Assembly (NCBI RefSeq): GCF_018596315.1
Contig: NZ_JAHEAG010000003.1
Span: forward strand, 372,001-436,000
From: Bradyrhizobium sp. SRL28
Lineage (GTDB): Bacteria; Pseudomonadota; Alphaproteobacteria; Rhizobiales; Xanthobacteraceae
DNA length: 64,000 nucleotides
Direction of reading: 5' to 3'
Part shown: in pieces, positions 8,358-16,687 of the stretch
Layout of the letters: every line of letters begins with the position of its first letter
Numbering within the stretch: the first letter of the stretch is position 1
Notes under the pieces: generated by a model
The model's input: only the letters and a program-made list of their open reading frames with translations
What the model was told of the DNA's origin: nothing
The model's database searches: none
Position numbers and translations under genes: made by a program

Positions 8358-8633
8358 ACGGAGTGTTGGAGCGGACGCAGCCGGTTGCCGGTGCCACTTC
8401 AGTAGTTCGTTGCAACCGATAAGTGATTCAGTCCCGGACTTCGCGCAAGCAGATGTGGACGACGGCTGAGGCAAAGCGGAATCGCAGGAAAAACGCCATC
8501 ACCAAAGCGTGAAGCCAATCATCCATCGAATTTTGATGTCTAGCCAGGCGAGTATGGCTAAGATGACGCAACTTCGCCAAATAATGAGCGCTGGATCGAC
8601 GATTTTGCTCCCGGGTTGACGGTGGTGGTCGCA

Positions 8634-9515
8634 ATGCAAACTATCATTCTGGATGATCACGGTCGTGCATGGGACGCGCGATCCCCGGCCTTAAGAAGTT
8701 TCCTGCACTGCTCACTTCCTGACTTCGATTTTCTGACTTACCTCGTCGAAAATCTGGGATTTGTGGCCGTAACAAGAATCGCTCCCAACGCGGCGCGCAT
8801 CCGGTTTCGGCCCGAAACGGCGTCCCAGACCAGCATCGCCGCAGCTCTATTCTGCCTCGCGGATATGGGGATTGAGCGCGCCGTCATTTGCCACCCGGAC
8901 CAGTTCGTCGAGAAACTGTTTCCGAGCCTCGCACAGACGATCGCGTACATTGCCGAGCAAGTGGCTGCGAACCATCAGACAACTTCTCGCGCGTTCACGG
9001 GCAGAGAGCTGCCGCTCGAAATGCTTGCCAGCGCGGACAAAGCACTTGCATCACTTTTCGCGCATTGGATTGATTCCAAGCAGGTTTACGATTCAGCCAA
9101 GCTGGCCGACGTGTTGCCCGATTCGCTTCGTGGGCGATTCATGCTCGTCGAGCCTGTGGATGGCCGCCTGACCATTACCGATGTCGGACCTGGCTTTGAG
9201 ATTTTTGGCGAGACCTGGCGGAAGAATGCGCGAGGCATGCCTATGGAAGAACAACCGGATTACAATTACGGCCAGTGGGTGCAAGGCCTTTACCGCCGCG
9301 TCCAGGAGACGCTAGTGCCGCGCCTGGACGAGGTGAACGCCACGATCAGACGGCCAGACAGGAACGACAGCATTCACACCCATTATCAGCGTCTCATCTT
9401 GCCGTTCACCTGCAAGGGAAACAGGGGAACATGCCTTCTCGGCGCATCGGTCGTTGACTTCTGGAAGCAACAATCCGCCCTAGATCGCCGGGCTGTCGAA
9501 GAATGTCCGGCGTAG
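8634..9515 (+). CDS. PAS-like domain protein, unknown function
   Basis: A protein of about 293 residues from ATG 8634; an alternative TTG at 8616 adds six residues and neither has a strong ribosome site. The C-terminal half (about 160-285) has the cadence of a PAS-like domain: RGRFMLVEPVDGRLTITDVG, then FEIFGETW, and near the end YQRLILPF with LLGASVVDFW. The N-terminal 100 residues may be a second, degenerate module. No signal peptide, membrane helix or catalytic motif is visible. It is divergent from pepM, with the tandem operators between them, and its 3' end overlaps the NTF2-like gene by 36 bases tail to tail. A sensory or ligand-binding role is a guess. Confidence 0.65.
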   Translation: MQTIILDDHGRAWDARSPALRSFLHCSLPDFDFLTYLVENLGFVAVTRIAPNAARIRFRPETASQTSIAAALFCLADMGIERAVICHPDQFVEKLFPSLAQTIAYIAEQVAANHQTTSRAFTGRELPLEMLASADKALASLFAHWIDSKQVYDSAKLADVLPDSLRGRFMLVEPVDGRLTITDVGPGFEIFGETWRKNARGMPMEEQPDYNYGQWVQGLYRRVQETLVPRLDEVNATIRRPDRNDSIHTHYQRLILPFTCKGNRGTCLLGASVVDFWKQQSALDRRAVEECPA

Positions 9516-9875
9516 ATCAATCCGCCCTTCCCTGATGCGGTAGATATCCGCAAAACGCATGCTGAGATTGCGCCCATTCTTGGCAACGCCGGAAAAGCTG
9601 CCCCAGCACGCAATGTTTGCGCCGTCGCTCAGCACCCTCTCGACACGATGCTGGCCGAGCGAAATAATCCGTTTCGTCAGGTAGAAGTCCAGGATAGCCG
9701 ACTTTCCGACGAACGGTTCATAACCCGGTCGTTCGTAGATCGCCTCGTCGTGGAGAAACTCGGAAAGCCCTGCCCAGTCCCTGCCGTCGATGCAACCGAA
9801 CAGCCCTTTGACAAGCCCTTCTGAATCCTCGGGACGAAAGGTTTGATTATTTAATACCGCCACGCCTTGCGACAT
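9480..9875 (-). CDS. SnoaL/NTF2-like protein
   Basis: A 131-residue protein with the cone-shaped NTF2/SnoaL pattern: an N-terminal helix (VKGLFGCIDGRDWAGLSEFL), then DEAIYERPGYEPFVGKSAILDFY, then strands ending FADIYRIREGRIDLRRTFFD. The family includes polyketide cyclases, isomerases and non-enzymatic ligand binders. Its ATG overlaps the TGA of the upstream GNAT-like gene (TGATG), so the two are co-translated. The shared operator upstream of that gene puts both in the phosphonate regulon by inference. It could be a tailoring isomerase or hydrolase; the substrate is unknown. Confidence 0.75.
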   Translation of the reverse strand: MSQGVAVLNNQTFRPEDSEGLVKGLFGCIDGRDWAGLSEFLHDEAIYERPGYEPFVGKSAILDFYLTKRIISLGQHRVERVLSDGANIACWGSFSGVAKNGRNLSMRFADIYRIREGRIDLRRTFFDSPAI

Positions 9876-10657
9876 CAGTGATTTGCGTCCTCGGCAATGC
9901 GGGGCCCAATAACAGGGACATTCACCCGGTCCATGATTGCTGCGAGATCGGCAAGGAGTTCGTCAGACTGCATCCAGCCCAGCCCGCAACGCATCTCACC
10001 AAGCGGCGACGCCACAAGTTCAATGCAGCTATGCTCGATCTTCGTGTATCCGGCACGCTCTGCCAGGCCGCCGGCGATGACGGCATTGGCCATCATGCCG
10101 ATCGTGAAATCGCTATTCCAGCGTGTGAAGGCATATGCCCGCGAAATGCGCGACTGGATGGTTGCAAGGTCCTTGCCTCTGAAATCACGCCGATACCAGA
10201 CGGCACCGGAAAAGACGACACGCCCGCTGATTTTCTCGGCAATCGGCGTGGTGATCTTGCAGTGATCTCCACGCGCGAATGCGGCATCAGGATCGGCAAA
10301 GAACATTCGCAGGGAAGCTGCTTCGTCCTTGAGAGACGTTCCCGGCCAATCATAGATGCGCGCCGCTTGGGTTGTGACGACCTCCCCATGCTTGTTCCGC
10401 CCGATCAGGACATACGCTGTCTCCGGCGTAACGCCGCCCAGAGCCTCGTCAAAAACCGGCACAAGCGGGCGCCAGGTATCGGAGTTGGCTTTATTGGCTT
10501 CGACGAGATCCTGGAGGCTGCCAAAAGACAGCGTTACTCCGCGATCCCTTGCAGCGGTATCGGCCCAGAGGAAGAACCGCCCGAGCAAGCCCACTGGGCC
10601 GTATTTGATCTTGAGTTGAGTGGGTAGTCGCCCCGATCTCGGAAGAGGCTCTTGCAT
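9875..10657 (-). CDS. GNAT-like hypothetical protein
   Basis: A 260-residue soluble protein. The C-terminal half has the order of a GNAT fold: VVFSGAVWYRRDFRGKDLA resembles the acetyl-CoA pyrophosphate loop (R-x-x-G type), followed by a helix, ISRAYAFTRWNSDFTIGMM, and ERAGYTKIEHS, the usual late GNAT strand. The N-terminal half is unassigned. It is the first gene of a two-gene unit with the NTF2-like gene, and an operator copy lies 70-86 bases upstream of its ATG. In phosphonate clusters acyltransferases often modify or protect the product, but the assignment to GNAT is tentative. Confidence 0.6.
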   Translation of the reverse strand: MQEPLPRSGRLPTQLKIKYGPVGLLGRFFLWADTAARDRGVTLSFGSLQDLVEANKANSDTWRPLVPVFDEALGGVTPETAYVLIGRNKHGEVVTTQAARIYDWPGTSLKDEAASLRMFFADPDAAFARGDHCKITTPIAEKISGRVVFSGAVWYRRDFRGKDLATIQSRISRAYAFTRWNSDFTIGMMANAVIAGGLAERAGYTKIEHSCIELVASPLGEMRCGLGWMQSDELLADLAAIMDRVNVPVIGPRIAEDANH

Positions 10658-10726
10658 GGATTTCGTCCTGCCATTCTCACATCGTGTGGTTGAGGCCTAA
10701 TAATCCGTGCATTTGTAGCCCGCATG

Positions 10727-10763
10727 ACATAATTCTAGTTGATAGTACCACCTAGGAGTTGAT
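10727..10763. promoter_or_regulatory. Operator copy between the GNAT-like and XRE genes
   Basis: The 17-mer at 10727-10743 matches the pepM operator at 15 of 17 positions (TAATTCTAGTTGAT is intact). A weaker half-like copy, CTAGGAGTTGAT, ends at 10763, 20 bp further on. The site lies in the divergent gap between the GNAT-like gene and the XRE regulator, and the second copy overlaps the ribosome site of the leader ORF. Autoregulation by the XRE protein is the simplest reading. Confidence 0.65.
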
Positions 10764-10832
10764 ATGCCATTTCCACCGTTCCATTTGATTGTACCGAACA
10801 AGAATACAACCGCGGTGTGCGATGCCTTCTGA
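10764..10832 (+). CDS. 22-codon leader ORF overlapping the XRE regulator start
   Basis: ATG 10764 is preceded by AGGAG with a 5-base spacer, the best ribosome site in this gap. The frame (starting MPFPPFHLIV) stops at TGA 10830-10832, just past the regulator ATG at 10822, so ribosomes finishing the leader could re-initiate on the regulator, which lacks a good site of its own. This looks like translational coupling. No regulatory codon run is obvious in the peptide. Confidence 0.45.
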   Translation: MPFPPFHLIVPNKNTTAVCDAF

Positions 10833-11298
10833 ACCTTCCGCGAAGAAATCGAAATCCCGCGCGCCTAACAAACGCGGCGCCAAAAACAGGGTTTCGTCGA
10901 AGAAGCCGACTCATGTCGACGAACACGTCGGGAAGCGGTTGCGTCTGAGGCGCAACCTCCTCGGCTTGAGCCAGGACGAACTGGCAAGGCGTCTTGGCCT
11001 GACGTCTCAGCTCATCCAAAAATATGAGGCCGGAGAAACCCGGATCAGCGCATCAAGACTCTACGGCATTGCCGCGCAACTCGCCGTCCCGATCACATGG
11101 TTCTTCGACGAGTTGGAAGGCAAGAAACGACCGTCCATCGATCCGAAGCTAACCTCCGAAGCGCAGGATTGGAGTGAACTCGTTACGAAGCGAGAGTCGC
11201 GTCAGCTCCTCGAACTCTACTTCGGCATTACTGATGAGCGCCTGCGCCGAAAATTGATGGAAGTCGCGCAACTTCTGAAGACAACTGGCGATGAATAG
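10822..11298 (+). CDS. XRE-family helix-turn-helix regulator, probable regulator of the phosphonate cluster
   Basis: About 158 residues from ATG 10822 (a TTG at 10789 would add 11). A Lys/Arg-rich, probably disordered N-terminus of about 32 residues precedes a Cro/CI HTH domain: VGKRLRLRRNLLGLSQDELA, RRLGLTSQLIQKYEAGETRI, then LYGIAAQLAVPITWFFD. The C-terminal 60 residues are helical and unassigned, perhaps for dimerisation. The layout resembles standalone XRE proteins common in alphaproteobacteria. The operator copies beside it and at pepM make it the prime candidate regulator of both units; direct binding is inferred. Confidence 0.85.
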   Translation: MPSEPSAKKSKSRAPNKRGAKNRVSSKKPTHVDEHVGKRLRLRRNLLGLSQDELARRLGLTSQLIQKYEAGETRISASRLYGIAAQLAVPITWFFDELEGKKRPSIDPKLTSEAQDWSELVTKRESRQLLELYFGITDERLRRKLMEVAQLLKTTGDE

Positions 11299-11404
11299 CA
11301 GCTCGCGTATCCTACGGCTCCGGCACCAAGACCGGATGAGTCCGCGATCATCTCGATGATCTTCCTGAACCTCTCGGTGCGCAGATCGTGCATACACCGT
11401 TCAG

Positions 11405-11719
11405 CTATCGTTCGCGAAATGCCCAGGCAACCTGGTCGAACACCGGCTTGGTAAGGTAGGAGCCAACCGTCCGGTCGGCCGTCTTGATGAACGCTTCGAC
11501 GGGCATGCCGGGCACAAGCCTGACATCGCCGAGGCGAGCGAGCTCATCAGGCCCGATGGCGATGCGCGCCGTATAGTAGGCGATGCCTGTGCGTTGCTCC
11601 GTCGTCACGTCGGCCGATACCCGGCTGACGGTTCCATTGATCTCCGGCGTCGTGCGCTGGCTAAAGGCAGAAAACCGCAGCGCTGCAGCCTGGCCAACCC
11701 GTACCTGATCGATGTCTTG
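11405..11719 (-). pseudogene. Fragment of a HlyD-family type I secretion adaptor (C-terminal part)
   Basis: The frame reads QDIDQVRVGQAAALRF, then LVPGMPVEAFIKTADRT and SYLTKPVFDQVAWAFRE, the C-terminal end of HlyD/PrtE membrane-fusion proteins. Intact members are over 400 residues; only about 104 remain in frame. Upstream to about 12007 the same frame continues as non-HlyD, Arg-rich sequence, so the N-terminal hairpin and membrane anchor are missing. No type I ABC exporter is nearby. It is a decayed remnant between the phosphonate block and tRNA-Met, in keeping with an insertion boundary. Confidence 0.75.
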
Positions 11720-12052
11720 CGGCGGCGGCAAAGGAGGCCGGGATCGAGCCTCAGTAGCACCGCGACGATCCTGGACGTCCCAAGCGCTGCAACGTGCAAG
11801 CCCGGAGGCGCTGCGAGCCGCCAATGAGCCGCTGCGCCCGCGAAAAAGGCGTCGGTCGCGAGTGCGCGGTTGGCAGCGAGAGTTCGGACTACTCAGGTCA
11901 TCGCCAATCTGTCGTCGACTGACACTGTCGCCTTTGGGAGCACGGTGCCCCCCCTTACGGGGCGCATTCATCCGTTCGCGCTGGCGAGGCGCTACCATTG
12001 AGCGCAAGGGATCGCAAAAGATCGAAGGAAGGCGTGCAAAATCGCAGAAGTT

Positions 12053-12129
12053 TGGTAGCGAGAGAGGGACTCGAACCCCCGACCCCAGGATTATGATTCC
12101 CGTGCTCTAACCAGCTGAGCTACCTCGCC
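12053..12129 (-). tRNA. tRNA-Met (CAT anticodon)
   Basis: A 77-nt cloverleaf on the minus strand: acceptor GGCGAGG (G1-U72), D-arm GCTC...GAGC, anticodon loop with CAT at 12093-12095, T-arm with GGTTCGAGTCC, and an encoded CCA. The sequence looks like elongator tRNA-Met; a lysidine-type tRNA-Ile2 is a lesser alternative. Its 3' end points to the accessory block at lower coordinates. Confidence 0.95.
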
Positions 12130-12244
12130 ACGGTTCACCGGCGCGGCACACCATGCCGCATTCGCGAACGCGCGGCATATAAGGAGTGGCTCGCGGACCT
12201 GTCAAGCAAAGCCAGCGGTTCGGCCAAGCATCTGCAAAATAGCG

Positions 12245-12610
12245 CTATTTCGGCCGGATTGTCGGGTCGCCGCCGGGGCTGCCGGGTGGCGGAATCACGG
12301 GCGTCTTGCCGGTGTCCGGCGCCGGCGCGTGCATTTCGGGATCGATGCCGGGCGGTGGACACAATACGCCGTCCGAGCGCGCCAGTTTGTCGCCGAGCGG
12401 CTCGGCCCGCTGGCCGGTGGTCGTTCCCTCCGGAACCGCGGTGCCGGAGTGCGGCGCGGGCTGCATCGGCGCGCAATTGGCGGTGCGCTCGGGCGACGGC
12501 GGCGCGGTCCGGGCGGGGGGCGTTGTCGGGCTCGGCGGGGCTTGTGCGGCCGCCATGCTCGCAGTCGCCGCCCACATACATGAGATCAGAAGCGCACGTT
12601 TCATTGCCAT
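12245..12610 (-). CDS. Secreted proline-rich protein, unknown function
   Basis: A 121-residue protein with a Sec signal peptide (MKRALLISCMWAATASMAAA, cleavage after AAA-QA). The mature part is very rich in Pro, Thr and Ala, with two Cys (TANCAP and GVLCPP), and ends with the glycine-proline stretch VIPPPGSPGGDPTIRPK. From memory this ending is seen in small exported proteins of Bradyrhizobium and relatives. Start at codon 1 or 3 is open. No enzyme motif is present. Confidence 0.7.
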   Translation of the reverse strand: MAMKRALLISCMWAATASMAAAQAPPSPTTPPARTAPPSPERTANCAPMQPAPHSGTAVPEGTTTGQRAEPLGDKLARSDGVLCPPPGIDPEMHAPAPDTGKTPVIPPPGSPGGDPTIRPK

Positions 12611-12660
12611 GTAAGGGAAACGGCCTGTGCTCGCGGAGGTTCCGCAGTCAAACTGTCGCT

Positions 12661-12744
12661 TTTTGTTTGGCGCATTTTCTTAACGCGAGGCCAGCCTCCC
12701 CCCCCGGATCAAGTCCGAGGGCGTGCTTTGCTCGAAAACGCTAT
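12661..12744. repeat. Dispersed intergenic repeat, family B, copy 1
   Basis: It shares the blocks CGCRTTTTCTTNACGCG, GGATCAAGTCCGAGGGC and GCTCGAAAACGCTATG with copies at 38103-38180 and 41902-41980. This copy has the most substitutions. It lies between the secreted protein gene and pmtA. Confidence 0.7.
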
Positions 12745-12749
12745 GCGCT

Positions 12750-13388
12750 TCACGATTTCCGAAAACGAATCAGCGAAAAATGCCCCATCGGCGGCATCGG
12801 ACGCCGCTCGGTCAGGGTGACGCCGCCATGTTTGGCGGCCCAGTTGGTCAGGCGTTCCCACGGGAATTCCGGCCGCCAGCCGAGCCGCCGCGCCAATGGC
12901 GCGAATGCCAGCTCGAACATGCGGCGCGGGCCGCTTTCGGCGCCGATGTGGTTGACCAGAATGAGCTCGCCGCCGGGTTTCAGGACGCGGATGAAATCAT
13001 CCAGCGTGCGTTCCGGATCCGGCACCGCCGTGATGACATATTGCGCCACCACCGCATCGAAAAACGAATCCGGAAACGCCAGGTTCTTGGCGTCCATCAC
13101 CGCAAGCGTTTCGACATTGGTCAGACCAAACTCGCGCACGCGCTTGAGCGCCCGCCGCAGCATCGGCTCGGAAATGTCGACGCCGCATAATTTCGTGCTG
13201 CGCGAATATTCAGACAGCGACAGCCCGGTGCCGACACCGACGTCGAGAACGCGCCCGCCAATCTTGTCGGCTTCCGCGATGGTCGACCGGCGGCCCTCGT
13301 CGAATACCTTGCCGAAAACGAGATCGTAGACCGGCGCCCAGCGCTCATAAGCCTTTTCGACCCCCTCGCGGTCGATGTCCCCAGCCAT
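12750..13388 (-). CDS. pmtA: Phosphatidylethanolamine N-methyltransferase-like class I methyltransferase
   Basis: A 212-residue Rossmann methyltransferase with motif I VLDVGVGTGLSL at about 47-58, GVDISEPML at about 69-77, and the post-motif NHIGAESGPRR typical of the Rhodobacter-type PmtA group. It should transfer methyl groups from SAM to phosphatidylethanolamine at the cytoplasmic membrane on the way to phosphatidylcholine, a common rhizobial lipid. It sits next to mnmA with no shared function. Another class I lipid or ubiquinone methyltransferase cannot be excluded. Confidence 0.75.
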   Translation of the reverse strand: MAGDIDREGVEKAYERWAPVYDLVFGKVFDEGRRSTIAEADKIGGRVLDVGVGTGLSLSEYSRSTKLCGVDISEPMLRRALKRVREFGLTNVETLAVMDAKNLAFPDSFFDAVVAQYVITAVPDPERTLDDFIRVLKPGGELILVNHIGAESGPRRMFELAFAPLARRLGWRPEFPWERLTNWAAKHGGVTLTERRPMPPMGHFSLIRFRKS

Positions 13389-13409
13389 TCCCTCTGCCCC
13401 GATTTTTTC

Positions 13410-14621
13410 TTAACTGCGCATCACCTCGGCGAGCGGCGCGGTCGCTTGCTGCGCCCCTGCCCTCGCCGCCGCAATCGTTGCGGTCGCGCTCTTGATGAAT
13501 CCACCGCCGAGCACGCGTGCCTGTCCTGCCGGCGCATCGTAGAACACGCAGGCCTGGCCAGGTGAAACGCCTTCTTCGCCGGCAATGAGTTCGACCTCGT
13601 AAGCGCCGTCGACCGCGCGCAACCAGGCCGGTTGCGGCGCGCGCGTCGAGCGCACGCGCACGAACATCTCGATGCCGTCACCGATGACGCGATCCAGCAG
13701 CCCGTCGCCGATCCAGTTGACGTCACGAAGGCGGATGCGATCCATCCGCAACGCCTCGCGCGGTCCCACCACGACGCGGCGGCTGGCCGCATCGAGCTTG
13801 ACGACATAGAGCGGCGCGCCGGATGCAATGCCGAGCCCCTTGCGCTGGCCGACGGTGAAATGAACGATGCCCTGATGACGGCCGATGGTACGGCCTTCGA
13901 GATCGACGATATCGCCGGGCTCGATCGCGCCGGGCTTCAGGCGGCCAATGATGTCGGTATAGCGCCCGGTCGGCACGAAGCAGATGTCCTGGCTGTCCTG
14001 CTTGTCGGCGACTTCGAGGCCGAAGCGCCGCGCCAGTTCGCGCGTCTGCGGCTTGGTCATGTCGCCGAGGGGAAAGCGCAGATAGTCGAGTTGTTCGCGC
14101 GTGGTCGCGAACAGGAAATAGCTCTGGTCGCGATCGGCATCCGCAGCACATACCAGCGCGCGCGATCCGTCGCCGAGGCGGCGCGAGGCGACATAGTGTC
14201 CGGTCGCGAGCGCCTGCGCGCCGAGTTCGCGCGCGGTCGCCAGCAGGTCGCGAAACTTGACCGATCGGTTGCACTCGATGCAGGGCACCGGCGTTTCGCC
14301 GAGCGCGTAGCTGTCGGCAAAATTGTCGATCACGGATTCGCGGAAGCGGCTTTCATAGTCGAGCACGTAGTGCGGAATGCCGATCCGCTCGGCGACGTTG
14401 CGGGCGTCGTGGATGTCGCGGCCGGCGCAGCAGGCGCCCTTGCGATGGGTGGCCGCGCCATGGTCGTAAAGCTGCAGCGTGATCCCGACCACGTCGTAGC
14501 CCTCGGACTTCAGCAAGGCAGCCGTCACCGAGGAGTCGACGCCGCCGGACATGGCGACCACGATCCGTGTGTCCTGCGGACGGCCTTCGAGATCCAGACT
14601 GTTTCGCATGCCAAAGGTCAT
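13410..14621 (-). CDS. mnmA: tRNA-specific 2-thiouridylase MnmA
   Basis: About 403 residues from ATG 14621; a TTG at 14636 and an internal ATG four codons on are alternatives. It has the ATP-pyrophosphatase P-loop [11 protein letters not shown], the catalytic Cys in VPCIECNR and the second Cys in SQDICFVP, plus QRKGLGI and the C-terminal [10 protein letters not shown] of MnmA. It thiolates U34 of tRNA-Lys, Glu and Gln in the cytoplasm, taking sulfur from a cysteine desulfurase relay. The region 14622-14954 upstream holds an AT-rich inverted repeat near 14668 but no gene. Confidence 0.95.
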   Translation of the reverse strand: MTFGMRNSLDLEGRPQDTRIVVAMSGGVDSSVTAALLKSEGYDVVGITLQLYDHGAATHRKGACCAGRDIHDARNVAERIGIPHYVLDYESRFRESVIDNFADSYALGETPVPCIECNRSVKFRDLLATARELGAQALATGHYVASRRLGDGSRALVCAADADRDQSYFLFATTREQLDYLRFPLGDMTKPQTRELARRFGLEVADKQDSQDICFVPTGRYTDIIGRLKPGAIEPGDIVDLEGRTIGRHQGIVHFTVGQRKGLGIASGAPLYVVKLDAASRRVVVGPREALRMDRIRLRDVNWIGDGLLDRVIGDGIEMFVRVRSTRAPQPAWLRAVDGAYEVELIAGEEGVSPGQACVFYDAPAGQARVLGGGFIKSATATIAAARAGAQQATAPLAEVMRS

Positions 14622-14954
14622 CGACTTCAATCGCAAGCGCGCTAAGCGGCTCGCGGCTATGGTTAAAAAGCCTTTTATTATAAGGCCTTAGGGGATCATT
14701 CGGCCATACCGGGCCGGATCGGACGCCGCTCTTTAATATAGGCCGTATTCCCGCGAGGCAATCAGTCGATCTCCAATTTGGAGCGTGTCCAGGACGGCAA
14801 ATCTTGCCGCCGGGCAGAAAAGGGGATTGCGATCATGCTCCGCCATTTGGCCGCCATTCTTCTAAGTACTTGAAATAATGTCATATTTTTTGTTTCGGGC
14901 GGATGGCCCGGTCCTTGCTGAATGGTAACCGAGAGCTCAGCGCGAGGGTCGCCC

Positions 14955-16676
14955 GTGGTTAGTGTCACGTCAGAAGTATCGGCAAATACATCTTTTCAGA
15001 ACGCGGCGGCGAGATCCGCCCGGCCGGATTCCGAGCCATCCGCGGGAAACGACAGCTTCGCGGCGCTGGTCGACAGCAATAAGGCCGCCAGCAACAACGA
15101 CAATCGCACCCAGGACAACGCGCCCACCGGGCGCCGCTCCGACGATACGCAAGCCGCGTCCGACAACCGTTCGCGCGACAATGCTGCCGCATCGGACAAG
15201 GCGGACAAGGCCGCGCGCAACGATTCGATTGATCGCAACGCCGCGGCCAAAGCACACAGCGATAAGGCACGCAGCGACAAGGCACGCGACGACGGCAAAG
15301 TCGACGCCAATGCCAATGCCGATACCAAGGCCGATACCGACACCAAGGCCACGACGACCCGCCACGCCAAATCGAAGTCCGACGCGCAGAACTCCGATGG
15401 CGCGAAGTCCGACGAGGCGACGCAGGCATCTTCCGGCGACGCTTCCCCAAAAACCGATCAGACCGAGACGGTGCAGGATGGAACGGCCGTGGTGACGGCC
15501 GACGCCATTGCCGTTGCCATCCCTGCTGCCGCAGCGCCGGCGGCGACAGCATCCGCGACACAAGCAACCGACAAGGCGACCGCACCGCTTGCGATCGCAG
15601 CGGCAGCGATCGCAGCCTCCGCTTCGCTCGCCGCCGAGACGGCGCCGGCCGCTCCCGCCGCTGAAGCCACCGAGGCCGCCGCCACCGTAACCCAGCCTGC
15701 GAACGCCGCGCAGGCCGAAGGTGGCGCCAAGACCAGCGCACAAGGCGCGGTCGGCCAGGCCGTCAGCGCCCAGACCACATCCGTCGACCCATCCACAACC
15801 GGCATCGCTCAGGCCGCTTCAATGATCGCGGCGACGACGCCCGCCGCCACCAAAGCCGCCGCGCAACTCAAGAACCCCGATCTCGCCAGGAAGGGCGCCA
15901 CGACGGCAGTCGAGCAGGCCGGCACCACCGACACCGCCGCGCCCGCAACACCTGCCGCCGATACCATCGTGCCCGCCGTCACATCGCCAACCGAAGCCGC
16001 AGGCAAGCCGAAGTCCGACAATGGCATCGCCGATGCCGTGAAGGCCGACGCGTCAGGCAATTCCATCACGCCACCGGCCGCCAACACCCAAGCCCACGCG
16101 CATCTTGCCGCCTCTGATATCGGCCAGACGCCGGTCAATTCCTCCGGCAACGGCCTGCAGGCTGCCGGCGCGATCCAGACGCAGCAACCGGCCGCTTCCA
16201 TCACGACGCCAGCAACTGCTGCCCAACTCACCGCCACGGCCGCGGCAAACACGCCGGTACCGGTGAGCGGACTTGCGATGGAAATCGCCGCGTCTGCCAA
16301 GAGTGGCAAGACCCGCTTCGAAATCCGGCTCGATCCCGCCGAACTCGGCCGCATCGATGTCCGCATCGATATCGACCGTCACGGCCAGATGACATCGCAT
16401 CTGACCGTCGAGCGGCCGGAAACGCTGTCGATGCTGCGTCAGGACGCCAACCAATTGCAGCGCGCACTCGACAACGCCGGGCTCTCGACCGGCAATGGTG
16501 GCCTGCAGTTCAGCCTGCGCGACCAGTCTTCGCAGGGCCAGAACGACGGCAACCAGTCCAATCCCAACGCGCATCGCCTCGTCGTCAGCGAGGAAGACAG
16601 CGTGCCGGCCGTCGTCGCCGGTCGCAACTATGGCCGCATGCTCGGTGCGAGCGGCGGCGTCGACATCAGGATTTAA
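14955..16676 (+). CDS. fliK: Flagellar hook-length control protein FliK
   Basis: About 573 residues from GTG 14955, which has GAGGG 6 bases upstream; ATG 14922 is possible but has no ribosome site. The first 430 residues are low-complexity Ala/Asp/Lys/Thr sequence with short DKA/DAN/DTK repeats, the disordered ruler region. The C-terminal type III substrate-switch domain is clear: TRFEIRLDPAELGRIDVRID, then HLTVERPETLSMLRQD and LQRALDNAGL. It is secreted by the flagellar export gate to measure the hook and switch secretion. It is followed after 11 bases by flgD. Confidence 0.9.
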   Translation: MVSVTSEVSANTSFQNAAARSARPDSEPSAGNDSFAALVDSNKAASNNDNRTQDNAPTGRRSDDTQAASDNRSRDNAAASDKADKAARNDSIDRNAAAKAHSDKARSDKARDDGKVDANANADTKADTDTKATTTRHAKSKSDAQNSDGAKSDEATQASSGDASPKTDQTETVQDGTAVVTADAIAVAIPAAAAPAATASATQATDKATAPLAIAAAAIAASASLAAETAPAAPAAEATEAAATVTQPANAAQAEGGAKTSAQGAVGQAVSAQTTSVDPSTTGIAQAASMIAATTPAATKAAAQLKNPDLARKGATTAVEQAGTTDTAAPATPAADTIVPAVTSPTEAAGKPKSDNGIADAVKADASGNSITPPAANTQAHAHLAASDIGQTPVNSSGNGLQAAGAIQTQQPAASITTPATAAQLTATAAANTPVPVSGLAMEIAASAKSGKTRFEIRLDPAELGRIDVRIDIDRHGQMTSHLTVERPETLSMLRQDANQLQRALDNAGLSTGNGGLQFSLRDQSSQGQNDGNQSNPNAHRLVVSEEDSVPAVVAGRNYGRMLGASGGVDIRI

Positions 16677-16687
16677 GGGAGAACGCC

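Noticed and set aside
8428..8633. 68-codon minus-strand frame between the pepM operators and the PAS-like gene
   Set aside because: No ribosome site, no recognisable domain and poor codon pattern.
14660..14692. Terminator for mnmA at the AAGGCC inverted repeat
   Set aside because: It is upstream of mnmA on the minus strand and far from any plus-strand stop; at most a promoter-region dyad.
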